Shown: piece by piece, positions 20,061-29,663 of the stretch
Layout: each line of letters starts with the position of its first letter
Position numbering within the stretch: the first letter of the stretch is position 1
Source: Hirsutella rhossiliensis
Lineage: Eukaryota; Ascomycota; Sordariomycetes; Hypocreales; Ophiocordycipitaceae
Length of the DNA stretch: 64,000 nucleotides
Assembly (NCBI RefSeq): GCF_020360975.1
Contig: NW_025408685.1
Location: 558,001-622,000 of the forward strand
Direction: 5' to 3'
Program-made: the position numbers and the translations under genes
The notes under the pieces: generated by a model
The model's input: only the letters and a program-made list of their open reading frames with translations
What the model was told of the DNA's origin: nothing
Database searches by the model: none

Positions 20061-22974
20061 GGCCCCCTTTCCGCTCCCTGTGCCCGATTTTTAGTCTCCC
20101 TGTGCACCTTACCGTACTTGGCAAGACTCCACACGTAGACGCGTAACACACATAATACACACAATTGGCGTCGCGGCAAGCAGTGCCTCCTGGTACAACA
20201 CCGCAAGCCAAAATAACTCGTGATAACCACCCACCTCGCAATACCACATCGCGTCTGCGTAGCTAAGTTTCAGAGGCACACAACCGCCACAAAGCAGCTA
20301 ATCAACCCGTTCTTTCTCCAAGATGCTTCTCCAGCCCCCGCCAAACAATATGCCACTCTTTGAGACCTTTGACGATGCGTTTGACGAGCTCCAGCGGCAT
20401 GCGCGCTGCCAAGGCTACGCCATAGTTAAGTTCAAGCCAAGCAACTACGAACATGGGCTCCCGCCGTTACGACATCGTATGCGCATGCGGCGGCCGTGAA
20501 TACAAGTCAGCCTCGTTAGGACTCCGGAAGACTGGCACCAGGCGGACTTCCTGCCCGTTTAGAGTCAAGGTTGTGCGCCTGAAGCTAGAGGGAGACCTCT
20601 GGCGGATCTCTGTGATGTGCCCAAGGCACAACCATGAGGCCAATAGGGCCGGCGCCTTCCCAGAATACCGGCGCCTTCATCCACATCAACTCCAGCAGGT
20701 TAAAGACTTATCTCGCGATGCTGGCTTAACGGCGCGGCAGATCCTTCTTGCTCTTCGGGCTAAGAGCCCGCGGCTACTTGCAACAGAGCAAGACATCGCG
20801 AATATCTGTGCCCGGCTTCGTCTCCGGGAGCTTGGGGCACATACATCCACACAAGCGCTTATTGCCAGGCTCGACGAGGAAGGTGCCTTCCATAAAGAGC
20901 TACTTGACGATGAGGATCGCTTCTTCTACCAGATTGTGGGCCTTGACCCTGCCTTGCGGCTTTGGGCACAACATTCACACCTTATGATGGCCGACGTAAC
21001 GAACAACACGAATAGATATGGCCTCAAGCTGCTAGAGATCAATGGAATCACTGCCTTGGGCTCTATCTTCCTGTGGCTTTCTGTTTAGTCCCTTCCGAAG
21101 ACACAAACGCATTTACCTGGTGTTTTATACAGCTTCGCGAGTGGTTACAGTCAAAGGCAAGGCTAAGAGGCGAGGCTGACGGCAATGCCTTTATCCCACA
21201 CGTTATCATCACTGACTATGACGCTGCTGCGCGCGCTGCATTGACGGCTACCTTCCCGGACTCACAGCTACAGGTCTGTACGTGGCATATCATGAAGAAC
21301 ATCACTACAAACGCGAAGAAGCGCTGGCTTGGCGACTATGACGATGACGACCCATTTGACCCGCCGCAAGAGCCCCAAGACGATGAAGACCCCGGGCGCT
21401 CTGCAGCTACCGGAGCCACTGCCGGAAAAAGAGGCCCCTGTGCCTTCACAACAGCCTTCCGGTCCGTAGTGTATGCCCCGACCGAGGACGAGTTCAACAG
21501 CCGCTGGGGCATCGTCAAAGGCGCCTTCTCAGACCAGCACATTATTCTTAGGTATGTGGAAGAGGTCTGGATGCCTGTACGAACGCAATGGGCGCGCGCT
21601 TGGGTCTGCCGTTACCGCAACTGGGGCCACACAACGACCTCGCCTTGTGAATCCCTTCACTCAAGCTCTCGCACCTTCCTTCGCAACGGCCAGTCGAACC
21701 TGCTTGAATTATATCATGCCTTGCAACTACAAGCCTCAACCTCACGAGAACACCATGATCGGACCGTTGAGCGCGAATCACGACGGACTCGCGACCTGTT
21801 CCGGCTACCATTATATGAGGAAGCCGTCGAGAAGGCGTCATATCCGTCTCTCGAGCTTGTACAGAAACAGGCACTAGCCGCCTCGGCCGGCCTCCTCAAA
21901 CCACAAGAGCGGCCACTTGGGAATGTGGGAATAGCTTCACTGCCCAATACGGGCTGCCCTGCAAGCATATTATCGCCTCGTACCTCCAGGTCCAAGGGAG
22001 GGACTAGCCGCAAAGTTATAGCTACAAGACCCTTGCCCTTGAACTTGTGGGACAACCACTGGCTTCTACGGCAGGATCTTGCTGTCACAGACCCATACAG
22101 ACGAATTCGCGATCCTCGAGTCATTGCCCGGCGCCGCAGACCAGCCAGAGCCATAGCCTTCGCACCTGTGGCCACGACTGCAGCCGTTGCAACAGCCGCT
22201 GTAACTGCACCTGTGGCCTCGTCAGCAGCGGCAGCAGCAGCTACCTCACCAGCTTCGCAACAGTCACAGCCTCGCGGGCAACAGCAACAGCGGCAGCCAG
22301 TCTTGCAGACAGTGCTTGCGCGGCTTGAGGCTATTGGCAACTACCTTGGCATTGGGCCGGCTATAGCTTCGTGGTCGGTGTCAACACCACAAGCAGCGTC
22401 AACACCACAAGCCGACATCGTGATCCGTCAAACGCCTACACAGCCGACCTCATACCAGCAACCGCAGACTTTCCGGCGCTCAGAGTCTGCCACCCAACTT
22501 ATGCGGCGGCTACCCTCGGCCTTCGAATATCACGAGCCGCCGCGGCCGCCGCGTCAAGGAGGGTCTCAACGGGGGCATCGCGAGCGCCCTCGTCTCTTTA
22601 CCCTTGGGTCCTCGACCCCCTCTTTCTAGCACCCTTACATCAGTGGAAGGAGGATTTATGCCGCTCCCGGCTTCGCAGATAAGTAACGCTACAGTTAGAG
22701 GAAAGGGGGAACGCTCACCACGGCGGAAAAGAGGCCACGCAATGCGGCAGCCGTATGAGCTTGTAATGCGGCTAGAAGATATGGAGGAAATGTGCGAATA
22801 GCTTCAAATTCATAATGTTCAACGCAAAGACTCTACAATCCGTGACCACCTTCTACAGTAATTGGTGTGTTGCACACACAAATGCAAGTCTTGGCCGATT
22901 CGCGATGCTTCTACCTAATACGGTAAGGTGCACAGGGAGACTAAAAATCGGGCACAGGGAGCGGAAAGGGGGCC
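20061..22974 (+). mobile_element. MULE (Mutator-like) DNA transposon 1
   Basis: Perfect inverted termini of about 57 bp (GGCCCCCTTTCCGCTCCCTG.. at 20061 and its complement ending 22974) are flanked by an exact 9-bp duplication, GCTGCCTAG (20052-20060 and 22975-22983). This is the Mutator signature. One transposase gene in plus orientation fills the interior, with several frameshifts. Confidence 0.96.
20323..22629 (+). pseudogene. MULE-1 transposase (FAR1/MULE/SWIM architecture, frameshifted)
   Basis: The start ATG at 20323 opens FETFDDAFDELQRHAR. A shift near 20458 leads into a FAR1-like zinc domain (DIVCACGGREY..CPRHNHE). MULE catalytic motifs follow: an Asp in HLMMADVTNNTN, a second shift near 21075, an Asp in VIITDYDAAAR, CTWHIMKN, and the later CESLHSS region. 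A SWIM zinc motif (AQYGLPCKHIIASYLQ) appears only in another phase near 21950-21995, before the main frame resumes at DNHWLLRQDLA. The tail is Ala/Gln/Pro-rich. Product role: cut-and-paste excision and 9-bp staggered insertion. At least four frameshifts make it inactive unless supplied in trans. Confidence 0.9.
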
Positions 22975-23092
22975 GCTGCCTAGAGGGATCGAACGAACAG
23001 GGTTCAAAGCCACTCCACGAATATCCACATATGGACTCACATGTGGATCCACATCAAATCCACTCCACTCCACAAGACCCTGGCCACATGTG

Positions 23093-24380
23093 TAGTAGTA
23101 GTAGTAGTATTGATTACCGTCTGGGACATCCCTATAAGGGCAAAAGACGTGCTAGGCTAGGTATAGTACAAGATGAGGGTGCTCGCCGGAAACCCGTCGC
23201 GCCTTCCTTACTTCTACTCCCCTATCTAGCAATTCTTGGACTCTGTGGCCGCTCGGATTCTCAGGTCCCTTCCCCCGTCAGCGGGTTCCGGGCACGGCGG
23301 TAAAGCCGTAATATTAGTCAGTCTTCGGTCAGAGCCGGGTGACTGAGAAAGCCCACGCAGTCAGCTGGGCCGTAGGCCCACGGGGAGCCTACGGGCAGAA
23401 AACATAGAAAAGAGAATTGTACATATTAGGTTGGGGTTGCCTCGAGCTAGTGGCGGTGGCAAATCCGATCAAAGAATCCTGCCTCCGTTACTAGCCCGAG
23501 GAACCGGTCAAATCCCTTCCTAGTGCCTGGTTGATAGCCTTGCCCGCCGTGGGGCTAGCCTTAGGCGGTGTCGAGTACCTACCTTCCGGCAGTAGAAGGG
23601 TGTGTCGGTGATTTTCTCCTTCCGCAGGAGCATGCGATCCGGGCCTCTTCGTGGTTAAACCTCTCGTGGTAGTCGGCGAAGTCCCCGTGCCCGCTCCTCG
23701 CAGCGAGCAGGTGATGGAGGTGCTGTCGTTTGGTGTGCAGCTCCGGGGGGCACCCGAGCGAGGCCTTGAGCCCTAGGCTCTTGTAGCTGCTCGGGGCCCC
23801 CGCGGACCACCAGTCCTGGAAGTCGCGCCTGGCCGCAGCCTTGGCCTGTCTCTTGATGTTCGCGTACGTCGGCGGCCTGTCCGGGCCGAGGGCCCGGCAG
23901 CCCTCCTTTGCTAGCTGGTCGGCCCGCTCGTTGCCGGCGATCCCCGTATGGCCGGGGCACCAGCGCGTCCTGACGTCTCCGTGCCGAGCCGCGGCCTCAG
24001 CGAACTTCTCCGCCGCCGCTTGCGACGAGATCGATGGGCTGCCTCGTATGGCTCTTATAGCCGCAGAGTTATCAAGGCAGACGACTATCCGGCACTGCTG
24101 GTCCGGGGTCCTGGGGACCACGTGAGTGCCGCTCGAAGCCCTCGAGGGCGCCTTCCACCTCTGCGTCGTAGACCTCAGCGAGTAGGACCCGACCGCTGCC
24201 GTAGGTCACTTCGCTAGGGCCTAGCCACACTGAGTACCCATACCCGCAGGCGCCGTCTTCGCTCTGCGAGCCGTCAGTGTAGACGATGAGGGTATCTTCA
24301 GGGCATACCCGGAGCCACGAGTTGAAGTCTCTCGCCGCCTGCGTTTTGTCTACGCCCCCTGTCGGGTCGGGCTGAGGGGG
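23093..24380 (-). mobile_element. 5'-truncated Tad1-like LINE fragment
   Basis: Minus-strand LINE 3' end with a (CTA)n tail (23093-23109 on the plus strand as TAGTAG). A 14-bp duplication, CCTGGCCACATGTG, lies at 23079-23092 and 24381-24394. Only the RNase H domain and C-terminal zinc motif remain. The target was the hAT subterminal repeat. Confidence 0.9.
23579..24380 (-). pseudogene. LINE RNase H and C-terminal Cys motif
   Basis: RNase H catalytic positions are visible: Asp in VYTDGSQSEDGACGYGY, Glu in EVYDAEVEGALEGF, Asp in VVCLDNSAA, and His/Asp in RWCPGHTGIAGNERADQLA. One frameshift near 24100 separates the first half from the second. The end, DYHERF..ARIACSCGRRKSPTH, is the zinc-like tail seen in Tad1 ORF2 proteins and in the larger LINE at 43.7 kb. 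The open frame continues to 24569 past the LINE end into hAT and Fot DNA, but that extension is chimeric and not part of the gene. Confidence 0.85.
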
Positions 24381-24498
24381 CCTGGCCACATGTGGAAACC
24401 GTGGAAATCGTGGAAATTGCGGATACCCTTCAACAAGAGCTGAGGTTACTAAGCAGCCTCCACCCGTACCCGTTGGCGGGGCCCTTCGGGAGCCACTA

Positions 24499-26603
24499 AC
24501 GTAATCCACCCCCTTCCCGGTCAGACCCCCTACTCGGTCAGAAAATTTCCCCACCGCCGCGACCCACACTTATGGCAAGACAAACCGAGCACGATGACGG
24601 CGACGGGAGACCAATCGGTTCCACGCGAAGAACGGGTCCTGCTCGCCGTCAGGGCCTATCAGCAGGGCCAATTCGGAAGTACCCGCAAGGCTGCGGCCGC
24701 ATACGACGTCCCTCAATCGACAGTATCTGATCGACTGCGCGGTGTCATTCGCCGACGCGACGCTCAGATGAACAACCTGAAGTTGACGGCGACGGAAGAG
24801 ACTGCCCTGGTACAATGGATCTTGTCGATGGACGAGCGAGGGATGCCGCCGACAGTGGCTTACACTCGTCGGATGGCCAACTTATTGCTTTCCGAGCGAG
24901 GCAAAGATCCTGTCGGGGAGAACTGGGTGCGGAAGTTTGTTGGCCGCCACGGCGAAATCAAGGCCAAGTACTCTCGCCGATACGATTACCAACGCGCCAA
25001 ATGCGAAGACCCCCAAAAGATCCAAGGATGGTACGATCGAGTCGCGGCGACGAAACAGAAATGGGGGATTCTTGACGAGGATGTCTATAACTTTGATGAG
25101 ACGGGGTTTCAAATGGGAGTCGCTTCAACGGCGAGAGTCCTTACCCGGTCTGACCGGCGAGGTCGGGCAATGCTCACGCAGCCTGGAAATCGTGAATGGG
25201 TTACCGTGATCGAGTCTATCAATTGCCAAGGTTGGGCTTTACCGGCGAAGGTTATCTTCCAGGGCAAGTTACACCAAGCAAGCTGGTACGAATCAGGAGT
25301 GCCCGATGACTGGCATATCGCCGTTAGTGAGAACGGCTGGACTTCCGACGACCTTGCTTTGAATTGGTTAAAGGAAGTCTTTGATCCGAATACACGGCGC
25401 CGTACGGTTGGTACGCATCGACTTCTTATTCTCGACGGGCACGGCAGCCACGTCACGCCGGAATTTGACAAGTACTGTACGGCCAATTCCATCGTGGTAC
25501 TCCAAATGCCTGCACATTCCTCACATCTCTTGCAGCCTCTTGATGTCGGGTGCTTTTCGCCGTTGAAAACAATATACGGCCGCAAGGTTCAAGAGAAAAT
25601 GCTCGCTGGGATCCATCATATCGACAAACATGACTTCCTTCCTATATACTTAGAGGCTCGCCGACAGGCACTTTCACCGTCGAATATCCGAAGCGGATTT
25701 ATGGCAACAGGCCTCTTTCCGTTCGACCCGAACAGGGTATTATCGCGGTTACAAGTTCAGGTTGACAAAGTTGGTAACGATCACGGCGACAAGAATACTC
25801 CAAGCCCCAAGAAGAGCCTGGAAGCAGCCAAGACTCCGTATAACGTCAACCAGCTTACCACTCACGCCGAAAGGCTTCTTCAACGCCGGCCACAAAATAC
25901 AGACTCGCCAGTCTCACAAGCTATCAACCAGCTTATCAAAGGATGTCAAATGGCCATGCATAGCACCGCCCTCCTTGCCGACGAAAACCGGCAACTTCGG
26001 TCAGAAAACCAGCGGCGAAAGCAGAGAAAAGAACAGCGCCGTGAATACATTGGCGACGGCGGTACTCTATCGGTTGCAGAGGGCACGGCTAGGATAAAGC
26101 GACGGAGAGAAGAAGAAGAAGAGCGGGTTAAGCGACGGAGAGTGGAGGAAGAGGAGAGGACCAAGCGCCGGCGAGAGAAGGACGAGGAGCGGGCCAAGCG
26201 ACGACAAGAAGAAGAAGAGCGGGCCGAGCGACGGCGACAAGAGAACGAGGAATGGTTCAAGCTACGGCGAGAAAAGGAAGAGGAGCGGGTCAAGAAACAG
26301 AGAGCAAAGGAAGATGAGCGGGCCAAGCGACAGCGGGAAGAAGAGGAGCGGGCCCAACGACAGATAGAAGAGGAGCCAAGTGTCCCAAGACAGCGTGCAC
26401 CACCACGGTGTAGTAAATGCAGGTCTTTTGAACACACTGCCCGTACGTGTAATAGATAGTCGTAAATCGAGTTACTTGTCTCTTGGAGTAAATATGTCGT
26501 GGTATTGTGCTCAGTTTGTCTCGCCGTAAGGTACGGACGGGCCTTGTCGGTGGAGAATTTTTGACCGAGTAGGGGGTCTGACCGGGAAGGGGGTGGATTA
26601 CGT
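24499..26603 (+). mobile_element. Fot1/pogo-type DNA transposon, copy 2 (structurally intact)
   Basis: ACGTAATCCACCCCC at 24499 and GGGGGTGGATTACGT at 26603 begin inverted repeats of about 60 bp. TA is duplicated at 24497-24498 and 26604-26605. It lies inside the left terminal repeat of the Fot-like element. A full-length transposase ORF fills it. Confidence 0.97.
24594..26459 (+). CDS. pogo-2 DDE_1 transposase, full length
   Basis: 621 codons without interruption from the ATG at 24594. Order: psq-type helix-turn-helix (residues about 12-50), CENP-B-type second DNA-binding region (about 65-135), then the DDE_1 core with Asp168 in NFDETGF, Asp281 in LILDGHGSHV and Asp317 in QPLDVGCF. The last two are spaced as DD35D. 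A very charged Arg/Glu coiled coil spans about 500-595, and a C-terminal zinc motif (CSKCRSFEHTARTC) ends the protein. An earlier ATG at 24572 is in another frame. With intact TIRs, TA duplications and an open frame, this is the one element here that could still be mobile. Expression is not shown. Confidence 0.95.
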   Translation: MTATGDQSVPREERVLLAVRAYQQGQFGSTRKAAAAYDVPQSTVSDRLRGVIRRRDAQMNNLKLTATEETALVQWILSMDERGMPPTVAYTRRMANLLLSERGKDPVGENWVRKFVGRHGEIKAKYSRRYDYQRAKCEDPQKIQGWYDRVAATKQKWGILDEDVYNFDETGFQMGVASTARVLTRSDRRGRAMLTQPGNREWVTVIESINCQGWALPAKVIFQGKLHQASWYESGVPDDWHIAVSENGWTSDDLALNWLKEVFDPNTRRRTVGTHRLLILDGHGSHVTPEFDKYCTANSIVVLQMPAHSSHLLQPLDVGCFSPLKTIYGRKVQEKMLAGIHHIDKHDFLPIYLEARRQALSPSNIRSGFMATGLFPFDPNRVLSRLQVQVDKVGNDHGDKNTPSPKKSLEAAKTPYNVNQLTTHAERLLQRRPQNTDSPVSQAINQLIKGCQMAMHSTALLADENRQLRSENQRRKQRKEQRREYIGDGGTLSVAEGTARIKRRREEEEERVKRRRVEEEERTKRRREKDEERAKRRQEEEERAERRRQENEEWFKLRREKEEERVKKQRAKEDERAKRQREEEERAQRQIEEEPSVPRQRAPPRCSKCRSFEHTARTCNR

Positions 26604-26606
26604 TAA

Positions 26607-27141
26607 GGGGACAAGCCCCTTAGTTGGTGAGCTAATGTGTGGACGCGCCCCGAACCCGTGCACGCGGTTTATGCAGGCAATTGCGTGCAAAAGTCAGCCC
26701 ACGCATTCCACGCCTGTCTAGGCCTAATAAAAATTGGTGCATCGTGTACAGCGATTAAATCATGGTATATGAAGCAATTGATTATCTGGATTCCAAGTGT
26801 TGTGCGCAGTTGCATGGCGTTGAGGCATGCATGTGTTGCTGTTGAAACGTGTGGCCGCCCTCTTTTGCCCCATTTGACCCCTATACCTACACTCTCCCTT
26901 TATCCTCACTAGATTAGCTATTTAGCCAATTTATATATCAATTAGATCTTAAATCGATGCCCTTTCAATATAGCTGTCTCGAATAATAGCCTCAAGTCTC
27001 TTCCAACCTGGCTCGCGTGGCGTAGGCGTGCCCGGCGGCGACGATGACAGCGAGGGCTCCGTAAGTGGCGGCGATGACGATGGTGCTCGTTGTGGCAGCG
27101 GCGGCTGTTGTGACGATGTGATAATCTCAATAGACCCTCTC
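26607..27141. other. non-coding left arm of the Fot-like element
   Basis: Inside the Fot-like element between its inner terminal repeat and the C-terminal coding remnant. No ORF with a domain was seen. Confidence 0.5.
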
Positions 27142-28154
27142 TCAATATGAGGCCATTGAATTGACTGCAACGGTCTTTCTGATGCGCAAGCTGCGGCCAC
27201 AGCCGCTTGCTCTGCTGGCGTACCGTCGGCCTTCACGCCAGGGCGCACAAAGCGGCGTGCGGGTTGTGTCTATCGTGAACTTGTCTGCCGGCTTGAGGAG
27301 GCGTGCATACATCTCTTCGCTTGTCTCGAGGGCAAGATAGTCATCGCTTTTCCCCCAAGCGAGCCACTGTTTGATCGTGAGTCTTCTTGCCTTGCCATTG
27401 ATCACTTGGAACTTCTCGTTACGATATTGCTCGAGTAGCTGTTCCCTCTCGCGACGAACCATAGCCTTTAGTTGGCGAAGCTCCTGACGATGTGACTTCT
27501 GGGCTGCGAGCCTCTGGGATGACTCTTGTGACTGACGAATATCCGCAAGGCTGACGCTTGTATAGAAAGTGCCCTCGCTGGCCTTGACAGCCTTGCCTTT
27601 CCGTGTACGGGCACTCATCTAAGTTTGTACTGGTTGACGATGTCTTCAAGCCTCTGGAAGAAGGCCTCGATATAGCAGACATCACTAGCCTCAAATGTCT
27701 TCCTAGCTCTTTCTACAGCCTTGATCGTTGTGACCCGAAGTTCTGGATGGGCGTCAATCCAAGCATTGTACCAATGCCTTCCAGGTGCTCGGGCATTAGG
27801 ATCACGGCGTTGAAGAAGGGTCAGGGCGACAGCCTGGACCTGTTGCCTAGTTGCCGGGAAGCCGGAGCGTTGAAGCCACGTAACATAAGCGGCGACGGCA
27901 TCGTCTTCATCGTCAGAAAGAAGTCTTGGTCGGCCAGCCGAACTACGGCGGCCAAGGGCACGCTGTACGGCCTTTTGAACAGTCGAGGAGGGCACGTTGA
28001 AGATAGCTGCAGCCTGCCTAATAGAGACGGGCTTGGCAGACGAGCTACGCGTCTGCCGGCGCCTGCCATACGTGAGGTCGTCACGAGAGGTAATGACCAG
28101 CATTGCAGCCTTCTCAACGGCGGCGGCGGCGGCTGCGCCGGCGTGGGTACGCAT
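27142..28154 (-). pseudogene. Fot-like transposase lacking its catalytic domain
   Basis: The likely start ATG is at 28154 (MRTHAGAAA). An HTH region (VSIRQAAAIFNVPSSTVQKA) and a CENP-B-like part ending HPELRVTTIKAVERARKTFE run to a stop at 27615. Next comes a separate basic C-terminal frame (27142-27618), rich in Arg/Gln with a coiled-coil look. The DDE core expected between them is absent. The segment ERARKTFEA matches the Fot-like element at 52 kb (ERARKSFEA), which still has its DDE core, so an internal deletion is the likely cause. It could bind terminal repeats but not cut. Confidence 0.8.
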
Positions 28155-28458
28155 AGTGATGATGGATGTGATGCACAGTCTGACTACCACGCGTTACGCG
28201 TATTTTTGGTGGGAGCTACGGTCAAGCGCGAGTGGTGGGGTGTGCACGGGTTCGGGGCGCGTCCACACATTAGCTCCCCAACTAAGGGGCTTGTCCCCTT
28301 AGTGGCTCCCGAAGGGCCCCGCCAACGGGTAAATGTGGAAAGAATTTCCACATGTGGATCCATATCTACCATCCACACCACGGCCGTGATCTTAGTAATC
28401 ATCCACATCCACTCCACATTCTCGAATGTGTAGTGGAGTGGAGTGGCTTTGAACCCTG

Positions 28459-28505
28459 CGAACGAATAATCAGAGGAAAGAAAGGGAGGAGTTTTCTATA
28501 TAAAG
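28459..28505. repeat. right part of interrupted tandem unit 1
   Basis: CGAACGAATAATCAGAGGAA through CTATATAAAG continues the unit begun at 20012. Its first 8 bases are the right hAT target duplication. Confidence 0.9.
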
Positions 28506-28607
28506 AATTCCTAGATCTAAGACTAGTTGTCTAGAATAATACCCTGCTGCCTAGAGGGATCGAACGAATAATCAGAGGAAAGAAAGGGAGGAGTTTTCTA
28601 TATAAAG
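28506..28607. repeat. intact 102-bp tandem unit 2 (empty site)
   Basis: Contains AATTCCTAG..GCTGCCTAG, then AGGGATCGAACGAA, then TAATCAGAGG..TATATAAAG without interruption. It is the pre-insertion form of unit 1, which carries MULE-1 after GCTGCCTAG and the hAT after CGAACGAA. TATATAAAG could be a TATA box of an LTR-like promoter. Confidence 0.92.
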
Positions 28608-29663
28608 GGACTTTATGTCTACTAGATATCCTTTTCTTAAGCAAGCTTTCTAGCTACTCTCTAAGCAATACAACTACTAAGATCACCTCTTTACCTATCT
28701 TCCTACCTACCTTCCTATCCGTCGTACGGACACTAAGTAATCTTAGTGAAAAGTGTCGGCAACTAAGTGATTTACCGGTGATCTGCCGGATCCCGTGGCC
28801 CGCCGGATTTCAAAATCACTTCCGACCATCTTCAAACCATCCAAGGTACGCCATCACGGAAACGCCACAAACTAGCAGCTACAACGCCAGGCACAACACG
28901 TTCCGACACGCAGAATTGGATACTGGTTAGCTTCTCACCCAAACACGGCACCCCTAGTAATCTTAGTGAACGGGCGTGCCGGGAACAATCAATTTAGCAA
29001 ACATGTCACACTCGCTGAAGGTAGTCATGTTCGCGGGGTTGTGGTTGCCAACCACTATTGGCTGGACTGTCGTGGTGCTTACGCTGGCATCTATGCAGCC
29101 CTCCACTGTGAGAGGAACGGCTGTAAACCAGTGCTGTTCGGAGCCCCGGGTTACATCCGGCAAGACCTCAAGAGAGGTTGGCCAGATGTCGCCGTGGCTC
29201 GGGTAACATGCAACAATTGCCCCCGGGGTTTCTCATGGCCCCAGTCAATGGGCCTAGTCGATGGGCCCCAGCAGAATGGCATTTCAACTTGCTCGGTGAC
29301 ACAGGAGAGCGACCAGAGCCAACCGCCCCTGCAACCGCAGTGTGCCACTCTCGGTTGTGGCCAGTAATGCGCAGCGACTTCATCACGGGGCGCGCAACCA
29401 GGAGAACTTGCCCACGGGCAGATAGGGACCGTAGGGTAAAGCCTACGGATGAGAGTTTCACGATCCACGCGCACTGAGCCAAAAACAAGAACAAAAACAA
29501 AAACAAACACAAAAACGGAAACAAAACAAAAGACAAAACATGTCAAAACTAGACGACCGTCCAAACGTGGCGTGGTATGTCGGCGCCATGTGACAAGCCG
29601 GAGGCGGGAGTAAACGACTACCATGCACCACCACCCTTTCGCCAACCCCACCCTTTCGCCAAC
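28608..29663. other. unassigned stretch before the second copia element
   Basis: No convincing gene. A Fot-type terminal motif (AGTGATTTACCGGTGATCTG) lies near 28766-28805. TAGTAATCTTAGTGAA occurs twice, near 28735 and 28955. An A-rich CAAAAA tract lies at about 29470-29545 on the plus strand. ORFs on the opposite strand that look hydrophobic come from this tract. Confidence 0.45.
29470..29545. repeat. CAAAAA low-complexity tract
   Basis: Repeated ACAAAAAC and AACAAGAAC units on the plus strand. Read on the minus strand they give a Phe/Leu/Cys-rich pseudo-membrane ORF. Confidence 0.6.

Larger units (their letters stand above)
24469..28329 (-). mobile_element. non-autonomous Fot-like transposon with 88-nt terminal repeats, split by pogo-2
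   Basis: CCCGTTGGCGGGGCCCTTCG at 24469 and its complement at 28329 begin inverted repeats that match over 88 nt with one mismatch, once pogo-2 is removed. TA duplications lie at 24467-24468 and 28330-28331. The inner repeat itself folds on AAGGGGACAAGCCCCTT. The coding region keeps only the N- and C-terminal parts of a Fot-type transposase. Confidence 0.95.
22998..28458. mobile_element. hAT-type element shell containing nested insertions
   Basis: Ends CAGGGTTCAAAGCCACTCCA at 22998 and the complement (GGCTTTGAACCCTG) at 28458. The 8-bp duplication CGAACGAA at 22990-22997 and 28459-28466 is the hAT signature. Subterminal CCACATGTGG and TCCACTCCAC words recur near both ends. No hAT transposase is inside: once the LINE and Fot/pogo insertions are removed, about 300 bp remain. 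It is therefore a MITE-sized non-autonomous hAT. Confidence 0.93.

Noticed and set aside
24381..24569. N-terminal extension of the LINE RNase H frame
   Set aside because: It crosses the LINE target duplication, the Fot terminus and the pogo terminus, so the open frame is an accident of nested insertions.
19959..28734. A single huge LTR from TGTCTAGACA to GTACGGACA enclosing the nest
   Set aside because: The ends look LTR-like (TGTC..GACA), but flanking pentamers differ and no second copy was found.
29168..29536. ORF with a strongly hydrophobic start resembling a membrane protein
   Set aside because: The hydrophobic run is the reverse complement of the CAAAAA low-complexity tract.
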